From Baylisascaris procyonis (lineage: Eukaryota; Nematoda; Chromadorea; Rhabditida; Ascarididae): a stretch of 64,000 nt of DNA. Location of the stretch: positions 310,001 through 374,000 of the forward strand of contig JAZARR010000248.1 of assembly GCA_037389465.1 (NCBI GenBank), read 5' to 3'. Under the pieces are notes generated by a model, which had not been told where the DNA came from, did no database searches, and saw only the letters and a list, made by a program, of their open reading frames with translations. Position numbers and translations under genes: made by a program. Each line of letters begins with the position of its first letter. The first letter of the stretch is position 1. Of this stretch, positions 27,105-42,000 are shown in pieces.

Positions 27105-30100
27105 GTAAATAGAGAAGTAGTTAGGTGAACAAATGAATAAATAGAGAAATAAATGAATGAAAAAAAAACAGATGAACTTAAAGAGGAGAAAAAAGAAAGA
27201 AATCGTATACAGAGCTGAGACTGTTAAAAGACGGTAACAGAAGTAAGAAAATTAAACTATAGTTGTTGCGGAGGAAGTAAAGTGATAGAATGAGATGCTT
27301 ATAGATGAATGGCGAAGATTTATAGATATTGTTAATAATGTGTTGGATAATCGATAAAACATTTGTAAATAAGCCATCATAGTATATTATATAAAGAGCA
27401 CATTATGTGTTTTTTTTAATATCTTTTACTTAGATCAATTCCAGTAATCATAAAAGTTGAACGTAGCATTTCATGGATTGTTTCTGCGTGAAATATCGAA
27501 TAGCTATTTTTCTTGACGAAGCACATTTCAACGATACTCTTGAGATGGTTAAGATATTGCGTGCATTTTCATATATAAGGGGGGGGGGGGAGTAGGTTAT
27601 GCCAGATCGCCGAGTGTATTTTAATGACCGTCTATGATCAAATACCTCTGCCCTCTTTTCGCCCACGCATTTCACATCCCTCCTGTTTTATTCTTTCTTG
27701 ATAATCGATGACAATTTTTTTTTTTATGGTGTTGATGAGCTTTTTTTCTTTGCAGAACCAACAACAATTCCAACGGAAATCAGTATTTTTGGTACTAAAT
27801 ATCCGATAAAAAGATTAATGTACACATTGGACGGTGAAAAATTGGGTCTCGATGAATATCAACGAAATGCATTAGTGAATGCACTCAAAAGCGAGCTTGC
27901 CATTCTTCAAGGTCCACCTGGAACAGGTTTATTCACCTTTATTCGTTTTTATTTATTATAGAGGGATTGGAGGTGGTGTTAAAGGAAGAGAGATCAGAGG
28001 CGAAAGTGCCTAATCGTTGATGTGTTCTTTCTTATAGTTCCTATATAGGAAAAGTATCGATAGGCATTATTGGTGATGAGTAAGAGGTTGCTTTTTTTTT
28101 TTTTTTTCTTTATCAAATTTGACTTTCATGTTTGGCTCCTTTTTTATATCGTATTTTTGAAGTTGTTTTGTTCGATTTTAATCTTTGCAAATTAATATAA
28201 AATAATTGATGATATATTTGTATTTTATTTCATATGGGATTTAACATTTGTGACAAGGTATTGTATGCAATATCACCAGTGATTGGTATATAGAAAAATG
28301 GTAGTGGAAAAGTAAGATTAGGTATAGTTAGGATGCCTTAAACACATATGAATGTTTTATAGAGTAGTACTAGTTAATCCATCGGCATTAATAGATTTGC
28401 ACTGAGTTTGAAAGAGGGCAAAATCTTGTATAGATAAAATTTTTTGAGAGAAATCATTGAAAGTTATAGGTGAGCCCTCATTCGCCATTGTCTTACCTCT
28501 TCAACGCAAACATTCTGTGATTCCTTGGGTTTAATGATTACGGTTGTGTCATTTCAATTCGCCAGGTGGAAAGAAGGCTGGCTGAATTTGAAGGAAGTTT
28601 TATGCAAAGCTTCATTCCAGCTTTATTTTCCTCCTTTTTTTGTTAAGATGCGGGGGAACTTAATTCGAGGGAACGGGTATCAAAGGACGGGCAGAAAAAG
28701 ATATCTCTGGTGGAAAGTGCTGTATTAGAGGAAGAAAGGGTATGCGAATCCTCCTTTCCCTGTTCAAAGGAGAATATATTCGAAGGTATTTTTTAATTTT
28801 TAACACCTGATGTTAAAGGGGAAACCTGTTACAAATAAAGATTAATTTATGAAAATAATAGTCACCTGAAGCATAAATTTGATATTCTTTATGAATGAGA
28901 TAATAAATAATAATAAATAATTCATTGAAGGGAAAACGTTCATCGGTCGTGTATTGGTGCGAGTTTTATTTGAGAATATGCAACTGTGGAATGCGGCACG
29001 TACTCATCCATTACTAGTTGTGTGTTATACAAATCATGCACTTGATCAGTTTCTGGAAAATATCTTGGAGGATTTCAATAATTCCCAGCTTTCGAAGGAA
29101 TTCCCAACGGTGGTACGATTGGGTGGTAGATGTAAGAGCGAATTACTTCAAAGGTATATACACCACACTTGGTCATATTAATGAATATTTATGTTGCGCT
29201 TAAGTGTTAGTTTATTTATTTATTTATTATTTGTGATTTATTTTGTTACATTTGAGGATGCATTACTTAGTAGATTTAATTAGTGGTGAAATTTTTCATC
29301 GATTTCCTAGAGGAGATATACGATTGTGGAAGATATTTTATGATTGATTAATGCTTTACAATTATTTGTAATACGAAATAATTATCTCTTCAGTTTTGCG
29401 AATTAATGCAAACGTGCGTATGCAATTGCAATGTACATTAATGCAAATGCAATGCAAAATAGGATGCAATTATCAAAAATATTTTCAATTATGCATTTAT
29501 TAACGTCAAATATTGCTCTCGTAGGATGCTGATATCGTCTTATGATCGAACAAAGTGGTTGAATGAAAATTATGCCGTTGAAGTTGTTTTATGTCAGCTG
29601 AATTGATGTGTACGGGTGATCTCTTTTACTTTTTCTACTCGTACAGGATTTGTTAATATTTATGGAAGGGTATATGATCCATTATGCAAATTTTATTTTT
29701 TGACATGATCGGATATGAGCTGCAATCTATAGAATAGTCAGTGGGAACGATAATGAAAATTATAGATATGCCTGACTCATAATAGAACAGTATCACAAGT
29801 TTAGGGTTAATCATGTGGTATTTATATATTGCAGATGTACGAAGGCACAGATTTTGGAGGATTTTAGCGATCTTATTGACGGAATTGCAAAAGCTGATGT
29901 GAGTCTATTAGTTTTCCTATTCGAATTTTTAGCAACGCTTTTTTTAGCGATAGTTTTATCAATTCTCCATATCACTCAAATATTTATTATTATACGCTTC
30001 ACTATTTTTATTTATAAATTCAATCTTTATTTTGAAAAAATGTATAAAAGAGATTTTTACAAAAAAAAAAAAAAAATTCTATTCGAATTGAAGGAAAGTG

Positions 30101-33015
30101 ATGATGGTAAGCCAATTTTGAAAAACTATTGAATAATGCAAATTAATAAGGGATATACCTATAGGTTTTTCTTATGAGATAATTGGCAAAATGGGGGAGT
30201 AGGAGGTGACAAGCAGTTGAAAGACGATTATTAACATTTGTTATGTCTTCATAGAGGATTAATCTTTCATGTAGAAGCGGTTTAGAAAACACTTTCGGTA
30301 TGGCTAGTTTTGCTATTTCTAGATCTTTCACAACCCCCTTACTTGTCTCTTTTTCTCTTCATATAGCGGTTTACTGATCTCGAATATTTCAAGGATCATG
30401 AGTGGATTCATCGAGAATCTTAACCGCTATTTTGACTTCCATTGCTCCTTATTTCTCGCCATTTCTGGCCATAGTCTTTCTGGCCATTCTTGGCCATAGT
30501 CTTTCTGGCCATTCTTGGCCATAGTCTTTCTGGCCATTCTTGGCCATAGCCTTTCTGGCCATTCTTGGCCATAGTCTTTCTGGCCATTCCTGGCCATAGT
30601 CTTTCTGGCCATTCTTGGCCATAGTCTTTCTGGCCATTCCTGGCCATAGTCTTTCTGGCCATTCCTGGCCATAGTCTTTCTGGCCATTCTTGGCCATAGT
30701 CTTTCTGGCCATTCCTGGCCATAGTCTTTCTGGCCATTCTTGGCCATAGTCTTTCTGGCCATTCCTGGCCATAGTCTTTCTGGCCATTCCTGGCCATAGT
30801 CTTTCTGGCCATTCTTGGCCATAGTCTTTCTGGCCATTCTTGGCCATAGTCTTTCTGGCCATTCCTGGCCATAGTCTTTCTGGCCATTCCTGGCCATAGT
30901 CTTTCTGGCCATTCCTGGCCATAGTCTTTCTGGCCATTCTTGGCCATAGTCTTTCTGGCCATTCCTGGCCATCGTACGATGTCTAGTTGTGTTTTCATGG
31001 GCTAATTATTATTGGATGAGCTGTGCTCATCTTCGCTTTCATTTTGCTAATTAGAATCTCACCGAATATGAAAAATTGTTATCTTATATTGTTTTAGAAA
31101 GATATCATAATGGGTCGACGTGCAAGAATCATAAGACAAATCGGTAAACGCTCAGCGCTACTTAGCGAACGTAAGCGTGATATTATCAGCTATGAGTGGC
31201 TATCAAAGGTGATATCATCACAACATAAAAAACAGTTCAACATTCTTAGGCGTAATGCTGGAAGAACTTCAAAAGGGCTACAAACGGTATATTTTGGTTT
31301 CACTTATTTTTGCTCCCATTTTTTTTTCTCTTTTTTTTTCCATTTCATTTGCTCTCTATTGTTGTTGACCATCTTATATTGCCGAGAATTTTTCCGATAT
31401 TATTTTGTGCATTATATTATAGAACGATGCAACATTCATAAAGATATGCACTAATTAGGCCATAAACGAACATTTGCAAATCTACACAAATAGAAAGAAG
31501 ATGTAAGACATTTACGTCCTTTGTTCCGAGTCCTTCATATCCTTTTCATCTATTAAGCCATGTTATGATCATCAAAATCAGCGGAAAGGGACTTATAAAT
31601 ATTATTCCGGTGTTTTGACAATTCGTCAAGACTATTGCTGAATATCATAACTCGTAATGGGCTCAGCATTGACGTATTATTAATACTGCTTTGCTGTTTA
31701 ATGTTTATATTGCTTCAATATTATTTTTTTTAATGCAAATGATGATTGTTTTTAAAAAAATATATTCAGTTTTGATATTGATTTCGAGTTATATATAAAC
31801 GCATTGGATCTTTGATATGATCGAGACTCAGAGTGGGTCATTTCATAGATGGATGAAACGCTATCGGAATGGTTGACTATGGGGATATCTGCTGAGGAAG
31901 AGGGAAGCGTAGAAAGAGTGCTACCATCAGAGGACGGTGTTGACAGTGGGGGTATGCAAAACTTGACGCTTGAACAGCAACCTGCTATGGTTAGCTTCTC
32001 ATGTGGTTTTGATTGTTTATTTTTTTATTTTTGCAAGCTTTGTGATAGATGTCGACATCAAGACTTCCTTTCTTTGGGGAATGATGGTGGACTCGTCATC
32101 AAGGTGCAGAATTACGTTATCGGAATGCCCATCCACTGATTAGATTGATTTGAAGTGAGTAAGATAGTTGGCTGAACTAGGCCAATAAATTGTTTAATTT
32201 ATGCGGGATGGATGTAATGATATCGTTTCACATTGACGAGCATTTCTAGCAAAGTTGAAATCATAGGCGCATGAGTGCAATCGGGATATATGTTCGTCAT
32301 ACTAGGTGCGTTTCCGATCGGTGCTTGCCCACGTGGCAGTTTTATGAAGTCACGAAATGCTTGAGAGTCTTATTAGCTTTTCAAGGATGCTTATTTATAG
32401 TTCTGTTGTCATGTTCGATAAGTTATTATCTCATATAAGCGTTTTTGTTGTTAAGAGTATACGGGTGGTTTGTTAGATGTTATCTAATTCGATAAGCTAT
32501 GATGGAAATGTGCAAACATTGAAGGGTAGGAAAGAGAGTTGAAAATATGTGCATTGTTATATCTTAACGAGGGGTGTTCATAGGTGATTTGATTTTGTTT
32601 GCGATCTAGTAATATTTTATTCTTCAATTACGGCACTTTATAGCAATATTCTTTGTCCATTTGTATTTTCATTTATGAGTGAATCACTTTTCTTTTTATT
32701 CTTTTTTTAGCATTGAACCTTCCCTAGTATATGTAATGAGCTAATGTATATCTGTAGGAAAGTGTGGAAGAGAAGTCCAATGATGAGCAGGGACAATGGA
32801 ATGCAGAAGAAACCGCCTGCGGATTTAGTGGTGGTCTGTCGGTAACAAATGCCTGCGGTCAGGAATCGGAGGTTGCTAGCGATGTGGGGCCGGTGATGAC
32901 GTGGCAGGAAATAGAGGTTTGTTTAATCCGTTATATAGGCTTCATCCATTTACTTCTTTGATGATTGGCAGTGAGTGCGCTTTATGCACTTCATCATTCC
33001 TTGATAGTACTTTAG

Positions 33016-33057
<42 letters not shown>

Positions 33058-36000
33058 CACACATATGAGCATTACAATAATATAGCCAACAAATACATAT
33101 GTTGCACATATGAAAAGTATCATAATTCAGTGAAATGTTTCACGCATTCGAGGTGCTGACCATCATCCATAAAATTTTCTGTTTTAAACCTTGGCAAAAC
33201 TCAGATTGCTTCTCAGAGATAACAATTTTTCATCAATTGTTTTTATCCGTTGTCTTCCTATCGGTAATGAACGCATTTATAAAGTTATTATTATTTGAAG
33301 GAAGCATTGATGGAATCGGAGCTGGACGTTAGCGATCATTACCATCTCGGAGCGTGGGATTTGGATGAAGATGATCGAGGTTGTAAATCTGAACAGGTGA
33401 CAATATTTCCACCAATCATCAAAAGAGGAAAATATCATGAACAGGTTAGTTACAGATTATATGAAAGTTGTTTGGAATTTTTTTCAAAATTTTCGCAAAT
33501 TTTAACATAGACGAGTCACAAAATTTACTGAATGAAATGTTTCATAAACCGATTAGTTTGTTATTTTTTTTTTATTTTTTATTTTTGTTTTGTTTTGCTA
33601 GTCACACGAATGAAACTTTCATTGATGATTTGTTAAGAAAGAAATAAAGAGGATAACGAATTAGCATTATTTTGGTTTTCAGATTTAGAATGAGTATAAT
33701 CAATAATATATGTATTTTAAAGGTACAATACGACTGTGATATCGTGGCAAGATTAAAGGCAATCAAAGATGACATCTTAAAGGTAAGTATTGCTTTCAGC
33801 TCATTTATTTTCAATTTATTTTGTGCTGATTTAATGTTATAGTTCTTTAATATTTGACTCTTGAAGTTTGTTGCGAATGAGTTCAAACGATTCGATGGTA
33901 GTTATCCGGATTGTCACTTTATATGATCTGTGGAAATGACTTCGTTTTTTGTGCAATAGCATTACTTCAAAAACTTCGACATTGGGGGTGCCAAATGAAA
34001 AAAAAAATTTGTTGGGAAGGGAGGGGTGGGCTGCGGAAGGGCAGCAATATAAGTCCATGTTCAGAGATGCACGTCAAATTTAACGTATCCCCATCTCCCT
34101 TCTATCTTCCATAGTTCTAGTCAGTCTTTCGTTGTAAAATAGTCTAATTTTGCTATCGTTTTTTTGCGCTATATTTTTTAGTGCATTTTTTCACTCTTCA
34201 TTCGCATTTCTACCATAGTCATTTATCTAAAAGTTACTGCAATTGCAACTATATTCGTTGCCGAAATTCGCTTTGCTTATGCAATAATCTCATTGTAAAA
34301 TGACAAATATTCTGCAACATTCTTTATTTTAATAGTAATTCGAAATATTCTATAAGTAACATTCATTAGATGAAGTGATGATTCTTGATATTGGCGGATT
34401 GCGTCTTTAAACATTTTAATTTGGTTGGCCTTTTCTTGCAATGAATTTTTTTTTTTTTTTTTTTGAGGCAAAAGCATTGTCGCCATCAGAAGCGTCATCT
34501 ATAAAGGATATTGATACACTTCATCGGCCTCGACGATGGATGTTATATGCGTTTTGGATAAAGCAGTTGAAAGATTGGGCCAATAAGGAACTCAATACGC
34601 TCTTCCAACAATACCAAAAGCATATGATTAAAGTGAAAGAAACTTATGAGAATCTCGATGAGATTGTTCTTCGCAAAGCGTTGGTGAGATTATTTTCGGG
34701 TACTAATTGCGTGGCTCGTAATTTTATGTCTTTAATTTCTTTTTTATAATTTTTTTTTTTTTAAATTTTTCTGCGATATGTGGGATGTCTTGAGCAGAAA
34801 GAGCATGGGGAATGAATTGACTAATATTCGTGTCATGCGGTACCATATTTCAATCATAAGCGCGGCATATTTGTAAAGATCCACCTCATGGGTTTATTTA
34901 TTGTTTAACTACTGTAAATTTTAGAGATGTAATTTATTAATTATAATTATAGGGGTATTTGTGTTTTAAAGGTAATCGGAGCGACAACAACAGGAGCAGC
35001 GAAATCACGTTCACTACTACAACGACTCGCATGTCCTATCGTTATCATTGAAGAAGCGGCCGAAGTGCTAGAGGCTCATGTTGTAGCTAGTATTACTGAT
35101 AAATGTGAACATGCAATTATCATCGGAGATCATCAACAGCTTCGACCAAATCCCGGTGAGTTGGCTTTTAATCAGCTATAGCCTAACGACTTATGCTAAG
35201 AGTTGTTTGGTAAGTGATGATTGAAGCTGTTTGTTGAGTTGGTAATTTTTATGATAAACAATCGTTTAGCAATATTTTTCTTTAAGAATATTGCAGCATG
35301 GGAGGGGATGATTTCTCTGAGATTTGGATGATTTACGGTGCAATAGTAAAGCAAGGAGGATAAAATTTCCTCTCTATTTTGGACGATATTTGCAAGTGCG
35401 TCTTTTTAAACAATGGATCGGCGATATGAGAGAGCAATTTCGGCAATTTTCTTTTTATTTGGTCTCCTCAGCGGCTTATAACTTTTTTGGATGTATAACA
35501 AAAAGACCTCCTAGCTATTACAATCAAATTTCTGCGCATCGACTTGTGCAGATAAGAAAGGCATCGAGCGATTTTTATGCAGATACTAGATAAGAAAGGG
35601 GAATACGCCATTGTTGCATGCTTATACGAGCGATAAAGAGGGAGCATGATCGCTGAAAGTTTTGAATCGAACGTTTTAATATATATATATATTTTTTTTT
35701 TTATAAGCGATAGTTTTACTCTTTCAGCAGTACACGTATTGGCACGAGAATATAAATTGGAAATTTCGATGTTTGAACGTTTAGTGGCGAATAATTATCC
35801 ATATAGCTCATTTGTTTATCAACATCGTATGGCACCGTCGATATCTCGTCCTCTTATGCCTATCTTTTATCCTCTATTGGAAGATGCCGAAAATGTGAAG
35901 ACCTATCCGGATGTGAAAGGTATTATTGGAGATGTTTGTTTAGTATTTTATTGTTTTCATGTTTGATTCGCATGTCTTTTGTCCATCGAATTTTTTAAAC

Positions 36001-38184
36001 TTTTAAAGCAGGAATATATGCTGAAGGAATAGGCGTTAATATAATTGCCAAGGGTGAGGAAAAGGTAGGGAAAAAGTTGGGGAGAAGGGTCGTGGGAAAA
36101 CTCATTTGTGGACATGCAATAGAGAAAGCCGGAATATATTCGGGCAGGAAACATATTCCTCACCTCGAAAGTATGGCAGATAGAATGTTTTAAAGGTAAG
36201 AATAAAAAAGATTCAATGAATAGGGCAGGATTATTGTTTATGTGTCGTTTTCAGCACTGTATAAATGCCTTCAGGATAGACGTTTCCCTGTTTTTTACTT
36301 TATTGGTGATATGCGTTCGGTTTTTTTTTATTTTTGCCTATCTGCCGTCTCCGTCGAAGATCTTTTTTTTTTCTATATGTCACCTGAGTATTTAAGATTC
36401 TTATCGAGGATGCAATTGTCAGTTTTTGGTTATGTTCCTAATGATATAGAACATAGAATGTAAGTATACAAGCATTTAATCCTATATCAGCACTTCCGTT
36501 ATGTTAGAGCAGTTTACTAAGCATCTTGAAGGTATTCAATGTTGGGTAAATGTTGTCGAGTGATAACATTGTTGATAGTGCAGTAAAAACGTGGATTTCA
36601 GGTTGCAAGTATAATTTGTTCTTCAAAACTCATCATGAACCGGAGACGGAAGTCAATTCATTGTCACACTGTAACCATTTCGAAGGTGACTTTGCAATCG
36701 AACTTGCAGCTTATCTATGCAAACAGGGATACTCTGGCGAAAAGGTAACAATGTTTGCACCGACTTTATAAGCAATAATCGTTGGTGCTGTTAGCCGGAT
36801 TGGATGAGAAGATCTCTTCGTTCACTATGGGATATTGTTTATAATATTTATTTACTATTTTTTATATAATAAGTTATATCTTTCTAGAGCTGTATATATG
36901 TTATCCCTCTTGAGAATTGCTAATTGTGTTGATGATTGATATTAGTCTTTATGATTGTCAATTATATTTGTGATGATCCTGTGCTTCCATTTTATTTCAA
37001 CACCTCAAATCAGCAGGCAGATAGCATTGCGTTCATTGAGCAGAAATGATGCCTTGAACTGATAATAGTGAGACGCTTGAATAATCACCAATGGCGCTGT
37101 ACAGGAAGGGAATTTGAAGGTAGTATCAGAGGTTATTTCTTGACTCAGGGGCTGTATTCCTGGGATTACGGTTGAATTTGTAAAATATAGGTAGAAATTG
37201 TTTATCCGTATGAATTTCTTTTCCCCTTTTATTGCATTGTTTGAAAAAAAATCGTTGTCTTGACGGTGTTATGTTTTTTTTTTGGTTAATTGAAAGACGA
37301 ATTATGCAATTTGCATTTTTAACTTTATTGTTTTTTTGTACTAAGTTTTATAGAATTAATAGTGGCTAATTGATTGATAAGTTGTAGATAACACTTCTTT
37401 GCACATATTCGGCTCAATCTACCTATGTGAGGACGTCAATTGAGAGTCGATTTGATTCGAGTGGTACTCCGAGGGTTGAAAATGTCGACAGTTATCAAGG
37501 CGAAGAGAATGATATCGTTATATTATGCCTTGTTCGTTCATATCCCTCAGAGACGATAGGATTTCTTGCGGTTTGTTTCTTCAACTGATTTCTAGGCAAT
37601 TCAGATAATCAAAATATTTGTTCATTGGCGAAAATTTAAAAAAAAAATTTTTTTTTAAATCTAAGTTTTGGAAGTTGAAATGTTTCGAGGGCTCATTGAT
37701 GAGCTGTCGTTTCGTATTACAATTTTGAACTCATATCTCATTGCTTTAATATTGCTTAGAGTTTTGACAGGGTGGAATAATAGTTCCAATTTTTTTTTTT
37801 CAATCAAGAGTACAAGCGAGGAGATCGTGTTCATTGGAAATGGGAACTTAGGCGTCGTATCTGCTTTATATATGATTGATAATCTTTTTTGTTCGGTTTT
37901 TTTGCCAATTAAAATTTTCGTTTTTTTTTAAAAATTATATCACTCTTCTTTATAGGTGTCGAATCGAGTGTGTGTGGCATTGTCACGTGCGAAGATTGGT
38001 TTTTATATCGTCGGTAATATCGATTTCCTTGCAAATCATTCCCGTCTTTGGGAGAAAATCGATAAATCATTGCGGGAGAACGATTGCATTGGAGAAGGGT
38101 TCCCTATTATTTGCTCGATCCATAAAAACGTACAGGTAGATTTTTGCTTTGTTTTTATCGAGACGCCTTAGATGTCCATGAAAG

Positions 38185-38250
<66 letters not shown>

Positions 38251-38978
38251 TTCCCCTAATCCCCGTAAATAATGGATATTTCATTATAGACTAGGAGGGT
38301 TAGTAATTCAGTGAAGAATTTTTGAAGAAAAAACATCAGCCGTATTGCATCATCCACAAATGCAAAGAGGGGAGATTAAGCGATCGAGGGAAGTTAGGTT
38401 TTGTTAGGTAATCGGTTTATTATCTTTCTTATGCACACATAATTTCTCGTTACGATCTAACAAGAAGTGAAAAGAGTACTTGGGAATTTTTCTAGCTTGG
38501 AGCAATTCGTTCTATTACAATTGATCATAATAAAGCCCGAAGACATTTTTAAATGCTTGGTTCTTCTTCGTCTTTAATATTAGTGTTGCTTATCTGCAGG
38601 AAATACATGACGCTAAAGAGTTTAAACTGAAATCACCAGATGGGGGATGTAGCATCGACTGCAACGTCCAACTCAAATGTGGTCATCTTTGTGCCCGTAA
38701 ATGTCACCGGTATATTATTTGTACAATTCGATAACCGTTAGATCAGCGCGGTTGAATGGGTCATGTGTGATTACGTCGGCTTTTTCGATTCACACTGAAT
38801 TGTTATGGGGCTAAAGAAATTTCGATGGGCTTTTTGGGATATGGGGAGGGGGGGGGGAGAGGAAGTGAGGAAAATATTCTTTTTCTGTGAAATAGGCGAA
38901 ATTTATTAGTCTTTTCTTATCCTTATTAGCTTTAGATTTGTGATGCGATAAAAATAAAGTATACCGATATCGCGAATG

Positions 38979-39014
<36 letters not shown>

Positions 39015-42000
39015 TTATTTATTTATTTATTCATTTATTCGCTATGGTGGCTTTTGATTTTTTTTCACCCTTTCATATATTCGATCATCATTTTTTTACT
39101 TGAAATGCTATCAACATTTCTCATTATTTTATGGAGTTTTTTCTTATTATGGACTCCGCGACTTTCAGAAATTTCAGATACTTATATAAGTGATACTGGT
39201 CGATATCTGTGAATCCGCTCTAAGAACGCATTTCAGGGATATAATTTCTGCACTTTTATCTTCGCTAGAAATTCCCTTCCTTATATTTTTTGCTCGTTTA
39301 CAAAATTTGTAATTGAGCAGTTTAGCTTTTTTTTTTCTAAATATTTATATAAACCTTTCGGCTGAGTAAATGCACTTTTTGAGTTACATTTTAAAGGAAA
39401 CTTTTTCTTTCATGTATTATATATCTGCTTAAGGTTTCTTTGATCCACACCTTTTTTTCTTAATACACTTAGATAATCGTTCTTCACATTTTGGAATGCT
39501 TTTTCAAAACAAAAAAAAGATTGCATTCTGTTGAGTTTCATCCACTAATTTGATGTTCATTTTGCAGCGATGATCAAGAGCATACGAATCCATGTACGCA
39601 ACAGTGCAACAAAATCCTTGATTGCAGATTTCGGCATCGATGCAAAAAACGTTGCGATGAGGTATGATATAATTTCACCACGTTTTTTTAAAATTAAGTA
39701 TTGATCAAAAAAGTGCGATATAATGGGGTAATTGTTGCTTTATTAGTTGATTACTGTATGCGGTTGATATACTTTAGCGGTAAGATCAATTATATCAATT
39801 GTGCCCAATTGTATGGTATTTTTCAGTTTTTTTTTCTGTCGAACGTTATGGAGTGTTGGATCGTTTTCTAGATGAATCGATGCAAATGACAATCAAAGAA
39901 ATCGAGAAATATAAAGAATTATTTATGTAGAGCATTTTTTTCCACGATAAAAACAAATGATCTAAAGAAATCGGTTGCCAAAGTGCTAATTTTGCGATAA
40001 AAGCTTTTAAATTAATTTCAATAAATAGCAAAAAAAATTGTAATAATTAAGTAAATAGGAAATTCTTGGAATTGGCAATTATTATTATTAAATATTTTTA
40101 AATTTTCGTTTTCGTCGCAATATAATTATCGAAAAAAATCCACAAGTCTGTGGGATATATTTGTTTATAAGGTTTATATTTTATGCTTATAATGAACTCA
40201 TATCTAGAGATAAAGAAAGAGATTTGATCCGTATGGAAAAAGATTTTAAGTATGAAAATCCCACAAACTAATTCAGATTCCCGTTGAGATAGGCGCATAG
40301 TATTCGTTATGCCTTTAATTTTTCCCATCTCAATTTCTCATTCTAATTCCTTTACCCATTTTTTCTTAGAAATAAACGTGTTTAGGAGGCTAATTATCAG
40401 TTATTTGTTGAGATAAAATGGTCGATGCAATTATTTCTATGTTTCATTTAGTTATATTCATTTTCCCATACATAAATGATCAGATTGATCAATCGATTTC
40501 TAATTGATCAATAAATTGATCAGTGATAATCATTGATAGTAGTAATTTTATTTCTTTTCGGATGAAGGGATTAATCCATATATAATGGCTAAACACCAAA
40601 GTCGAGGAATTGAAATTATGCGAATGAAACAATGTTTGATTTTATTGTCATATCGCATTATTTAGCGATTGGAATGCTGCTTAAATTTTTCGTATAATTG
40701 CCGACCAGTTCGTTTTATAGATTCATCTTTGAATTTAAATATTTCTCGAATTATGTGAAATCATTATGCGGCATTGCTATATTTCTTTTATTGCATCGAT
40801 GTTTTTATATATTTACACGTTTACTTTTTTTATGTTTTTATATTTATATTTTTATGTTTATATGTTTATATTCTTATGTTTTTTATGTTTGCATTTTTAT
40901 GTTATATATTTATAGCCATGTGGTTCATGCACTTCAATTGTGAGTGAAGTATTTCCATGTGGTCATTCGGCTGCTGTCGCATGTATTTTATATAAAAAAA
41001 ATCGATGTACACATCGCTGTGAGAAGATACTTAAATGTAAACATCGATGCGCTAACAAATGTGGCGAACGTTGTACTCTCAAATGTGTACAGGTTGGTTT
41101 CTTTTTTTCTTTTTTTTGCTACTTTGAATACGCAAAACGTTTTTAGTGAGGTATTGAACACGAATGCTTAGAGATATTTTTTCAACAAAAATTTAAATTT
41201 AAAAGCTACGTTTCTATTTTATAGCCTTTCGATCGAGAAGGCTGTTGATCAGGGGTTTTACTCAAGCAAATACGATATTACTGTACAAATATGTGTGTAT
41301 TTTCTATGTGTTTATTTATAGATGTTTCTCGAATAATTTAGCATCATGGATCGGACTCATTAGAGTTATATTTGTCGAAAAATTTTTCAAATACTAAACG
41401 AATAATGCGACATTGATTAAATAATTTAACTGACTAAATTTCAGAGAAAAAAAAAACGCTGCAATGAAGGCATTCTAATAATCAATATAAAAGATATTCT
41501 AATGCCTAAAAGGTCGTTCATTGATGTTGTACTTTTCTATGGTTTAGGGAAGAAAGGTAGTCCTCGCTTCAGTAGTCTTCCTTTCTGTCATCATTAGTTT
41601 CGAGGAGTTCATAAACCCCAGGGCTTGTACGTGAGGTAAACATACTTGTGTTTTAGGGAAGTATGTAGAGGCATAGATGGATTGGTTATCGAGGTGTACA
41701 TGTTAACTTTTTTCTTTCAGATCGTGGAACAGCGATTAGCGTGTGGACATCGGGTAGAGGTGAAATGTAGTGAAAATGCGACAGATTGCAAATGCCGGAC
41801 GCTTTCCAAGAAATTATGCCCTCGTGGACACTCGACGATTGTGGAATGTTCAGCGATTAAGACGCCGTGCGAGGCACCATGTGGACGACCCTTACCCTGC
41901 GGGCATCTTTGTCAGAGCGAGTGCTACAAATGTGCCTCAAGTTAGTAAACTTAAACTTACTTTACTCTGTTTTTTGCCAAGACCATCAAAATCTCGAACA

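Noticed and set aside
30420..30998. Long minus-strand ORFs of 162-192 codons
   Set aside because: They come from the 25 bp minisatellite, which keeps all three frames open at once. They lie in an intron of a well supported plus-strand gene.
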